Part shown: positions 62,091 through 64,000 of the stretch, one piece after another
How the letters are laid out: the number at the start of each line of letters is the position of its first letter
Numbering within the stretch: position 1 is the stretch's first letter
NCBI RefSeq assembly: GCF_900141665.1
Contig: NZ_FQYI01000001.1
Location: 186,001-250,000 of the forward strand
Direction of reading: 5' to 3'
Length of the DNA: 64,000 nt
From: Cruoricaptor ignavus
GTDB taxonomy: Bacteria; Bacteroidota; Bacteroidia; Flavobacteriales; Weeksellaceae
Notes under the pieces: model-generated
Told to the model about the DNA's origin: nothing
The model's database searches: none
The model's input: only the letters and a program-made list of their open reading frames with translations
Made by a program: the position numbers and the translations under genes

Positions 62091-62969
62091 ATGCGCGAAA
62101 TTACCATAGAGCCTACGGCCAATCCTAAAGTGATGAAGTTCGTGGCGGATTATACCCTGATTCCTGGCGCTGTAGAGCTCGACAGAAATTCCGATGTTTC
62201 CGAAATCCCTTTGGCGCAGGAACTGTTCAATTATCCTTTCGTGGATAAGATTTTCATCACCGCCAATTTCGTTGCCGTGGCAAAGCAGGACACGGTGGAA
62301 TGGGATATGGTGCAGGCCAACCTGAAAAATGTGATTGAGGACGAGCTGCTTGCCAACCCGAGGATTTACCGGCAGAAGCCGCGCGAAATCTTCCCGATTT
62401 ATGCCGAAATGACGCCCAATCCTAATGTGATGAAGTTCGTTTCGAACAAGCTGATTCTGGATGGTTTCGTGGAAGTGAAATCCAGGGAGGAATCTTTGCA
62501 AGTTCCTTTGGCAAAAGGGATTTTGGATGAGTTTGATTTTGCGGAAGAAGTCTTCATCTCGGATAATTTCGTTGCCGTTACCAAAAACGATTCCGTGCAG
62601 TGGAACGAAGTGATGGTGGCGGTGCGCAGCTTCATCGCGGATTATCTTCAGCAGGGAAAAACGGTATCCGAAAAATCGCCCACGAAGCACGAAAACCCTG
62701 TGGAGCAACTGATTAACAGGGAATATACAGATGATGAGCAGCGGATTTCCGACATCCTTGCGGAGTATGTAGCGCCAGCTGTGGAGAATGACGGCGGGAA
62801 AATCTCGCTGATTGAATACGATGCCGAAACTAAAACGGCGAAAATGCTTCTGCAGGGTGCCTGCAGCGGTTGCCCAAGTTCTACGGCTACACTAAAGGGC
62901 GGCATCGAAAGTTTGCTGAAGCAATTCGTGCCGGAGCTTGTGGAAAGCGTGGAGGCGGTAAATGGATGA
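62091..62969 (+). CDS. NifU-family iron-sulfur scaffold with duplicated Nfu N-domain
   Basis: Iron-sulfur cluster carrier of 292 residues. Two tandem Nfu_N domains (about 1-85 and 98-185) are recognisably related: PTANPKVMKFVADYTLIPGA and MTPNPNVMKFVSNKLILDGF. The C-terminal NifU domain (about 210-290) has the cluster-binding pair in GACSGCPSSTATLKGGIESL. It delivers clusters to target enzymes. The gap to hemH is filled by a heptad repeat. Confidence 0.93.
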   Translation: MREITIEPTANPKVMKFVADYTLIPGAVELDRNSDVSEIPLAQELFNYPFVDKIFITANFVAVAKQDTVEWDMVQANLKNVIEDELLANPRIYRQKPREIFPIYAEMTPNPNVMKFVSNKLILDGFVEVKSREESLQVPLAKGILDEFDFAEEVFISDNFVAVTKNDSVQWNEVMVAVRSFIADYLQQGKTVSEKSPTKHENPVEQLINREYTDDEQRISDILAEYVAPAVENDGGKISLIEYDAETKTAKMLLQGACSGCPSSTATLKGGIESLLKQFVPELVESVEAVNG

Positions 62970-63018
62970 TAGTTTCAGGTTTAAAATTCAAATTTCAAAA
63001 TTTAATGCGCAACGCATA

Positions 63019-63094
63019 CTTTGACTTCAGACCTTAAACTTTGAACCCTGACCCCTGAACTTTAATTTTTGAACATTTAACTTTAAACTTTGAA
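63019..63094 (+). repeat. Ten-unit heptad tract ending in the hemH start codon
   Basis: Ten 7-base units in perfect register from 63025 to 63094, consensus CTTTGAA (variants CTTTAAA, CCCTGAA, TTTTGAA), preceded by a 6-base unit. The last unit CTTTGAA contains the TTG start of hemH at 63090-63092. Confidence 0.8.
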
Positions 63095-64000
63095 CAAAAA
63101 GGGCATACTTCTGGTAAATCTCGGCTCGCCGAAATCTACTTCCGTTCCGGATGTGAAGGAATATTTGGATGAATTTCTGATGGACGAAAAAGTCATCGAT
63201 TATCGGTGGTTTTTCCGTTCGCTTTTGGTGCGTGGCATCATCCTAAGAAAGCGCCCGAAAAAATCGGCGGAAGCCTACAAAACGGTGTGGACAGAGCAGG
63301 GTTCGCCGCTCATCATCATTACAGAACAAATCCGCGAGAAACTTCAGCAGCGCTTTGATGTTCCCGTAGAAATCGGGATGAGATATGCCGAGCCTTCCAT
63401 AGAAAATGGCATTCAAAAACTTGTAAGTCAGGGAGTTACGAACATTGTACTGTTTCCGCTTTATCCGCAGTATGCGATGAGCACTACGGAAACTGTGGTG
63501 GATAAGGCGGAGGAAGTGCGGAAGGAAAAATTTCCGGGCGTGCAGATTTCGTATGTGGAGCCGTTTTACGGCAGGGATATCTACATCGATTGCCTTGCGG
63601 AAAGCTTGCGCGAAAAATTACCGGAAGAGTTCGATGCGCTGCAGTTCTCGTATCACGGCGTTCCGGAACGGCATCTCTACAAAACGGACCCTACCAATAC
63701 CTGCAAAATTGGCGATTGCTGCCACGAAGAATCCAGGCCGTCGCACAAATTCTGCTACCGCCATCAGTGCTATAAAACTACGGAATTGGTGATTGAAAAA
63801 CTGGGCATTCCGAAGGAAAAAACGATAGTTTCATTCCAATCCAGATTGGGAAGGGACAAGTGGATTGAGCCTTATACCGATGAAACTTTGGAAAATCTTC
63901 CGAAGAAAGGCGTGAAAAATCTGGCGATTTGCTGCCCGGCCTTCGTTTCGGATTGTTTGGAAACTTTGGAAGAGATTTCCGAGGAAGGCAGGGAAACCTT
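63090..64000 (+). CDS. hemH: Ferrochelatase (3' end cut by window edge)
   Basis: Inserts Fe2+ into protoporphyrin IX, the last haem step. About 303 residues are present: (M)NKKGILLVNLGSPKST, LFPLYPQYAMSTTETVVDKA, the catalytic His region LQFSYHGVPERHLYK and SFQSRLGRDKWIEPYTDETL. The Cys-rich loop CKIGDCCHEESRPSHKFC is of the Bacteroidota type. The start is TTG at 63090: an in-frame TAA at 63084 is just upstream and the first in-frame ATG is about 30 codons in, after the conserved N-terminus. Only the last 35-40 residues are expected to be missing. Confidence 0.95.
   Translation, partial: MNKKGILLVNLGSPKSTSVPDVKEYLDEFLMDEKVIDYRWFFRSLLVRGIILRKRPKKSAEAYKTVWTEQGSPLIIITEQIREKLQQRFDVPVEIGMRYAEPSIENGIQKLVSQGVTNIVLFPLYPQYAMSTTETVVDKAEEVRKEKFPGVQISYVEPFYGRDIYIDCLAESLREKLPEEFDALQFSYHGVPERHLYKTDPTNTCKIGDCCHEESRPSHKFCYRHQCYKTTELVIEKLGIPKEKTIVSFQSRLGRDKWIEPYTDETLENLPKKGVKNLAICCPAFVSDCLETLEEISEEGRET

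Noticed and set aside
1-64000. CRISPR array or transposon
   Set aside because: No regularly spaced identical repeats with unique spacers and no transposase-like frame. XerC is the housekeeping recombinase type.

Overview
The window is chromosomal DNA of a Bacteroidota member, most likely a flavobacterium of the Chryseobacterium/Weeksellaceae type. The sequence-level reasons are promoters of the TAnnTTTG (-7) type, very few Shine-Dalgarno sequences, a secreted protease with a type IX secretion (T9SS) C-terminal domain, a T9SS plug protein (DUF5103), the flavobacterial families IPExxxVDY, DUF6452, DUF6048 and DUF2480, an sdhCAB operon with a one-piece cytochrome b subunit, and a GH77 amylomaltase with N-terminal starch-binding domains. 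Genus-level placement is inference. No plasmid, prophage, IS element, CRISPR array or rRNA gene is seen.

Layout. 1-3.9 kb: a histidine kinase (cut by the window edge) and its response regulator, a four-tRNA operon (Thr-Tyr-Gly-Thr), xerC and rpsU, all on the minus strand. 3.9-12.4 kb: an AddA/RecB-like helicase-nuclease (+), then a glycosyltransferase, malQ and cysS (-). 12.5-17.5 kb: folE (-) diverges from acpP-fabF-rnc-IPExxxVDY-pyk (+). 17.5-24.6 kb: a manganese/histidine locus, in which two near-identical mntH genes flank hutI-hutG (-) and a DtxR-family regulator diverges from the second mntH across an inverted-repeat operator. 24.6-27.3 kb: ruvB, an MBL-fold hydrolase and coaE (+). 27.3-36.8 kb: a T9SS metalloprotease, DUF6048/DUF6452, a BspA-like leucine-rich surface protein and a short paralogue of its N-terminal domain, rlmD and a thioredoxin-fold lipoprotein (-). 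37-43.5 kb: sdhCAB, comEC and lpxB (-). 43.5-49.6 kb: a glyoxalase-II-like hydrolase (+), then thioredoxin, miaA, DUF1232, tlpA, aroC and aspS (-). 50-58.3 kb: ribosomal protein THX (+), DUF937, DUF2480 (-), the T9SS plug (+), an acetyltransferase-like protein and a lipoprotein (-), yicC-gmk-nadA-folB (+) and a luciferase-like monooxygenase (-). 58.3-64 kb: a PIF1-like helicase, YihY, a gamma carbonic anhydrase (-), a NifU-type scaffold and hemH (+, cut by the window edge).

How the genes work together. Most are housekeeping: translation (four tRNAs, cysS, aspS, rpsU, THX, miaA, rlmD), fatty-acid and lipid A synthesis, the respiratory chain, cofactors (folE, folB, nadA, coaE, hemH) and DNA repair/recombination (ruvB, xerC, two helicases). 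The most gene-specific story is the Mn/hut locus: HutG belongs to a manganese-dependent family and is followed 6 bases later by its own copy of the Mn transporter, while the second copy sits under the regulator's operator.

The most unusual signal is not a gene. At least eight short intergenic gaps are filled by degenerate tandem repeats kept in strict 7-base register (sometimes 6 or 8), each gap with its own consensus. They often run straight into a stop codon or a start codon; the hemH start is a TTG inside the last repeat unit. A separate GC-rich dispersed repeat occurs in two copies, and a phased A/T repeat with an 11-base period lies upstream of DUF6452. All repeat and motif calls were made by eye.
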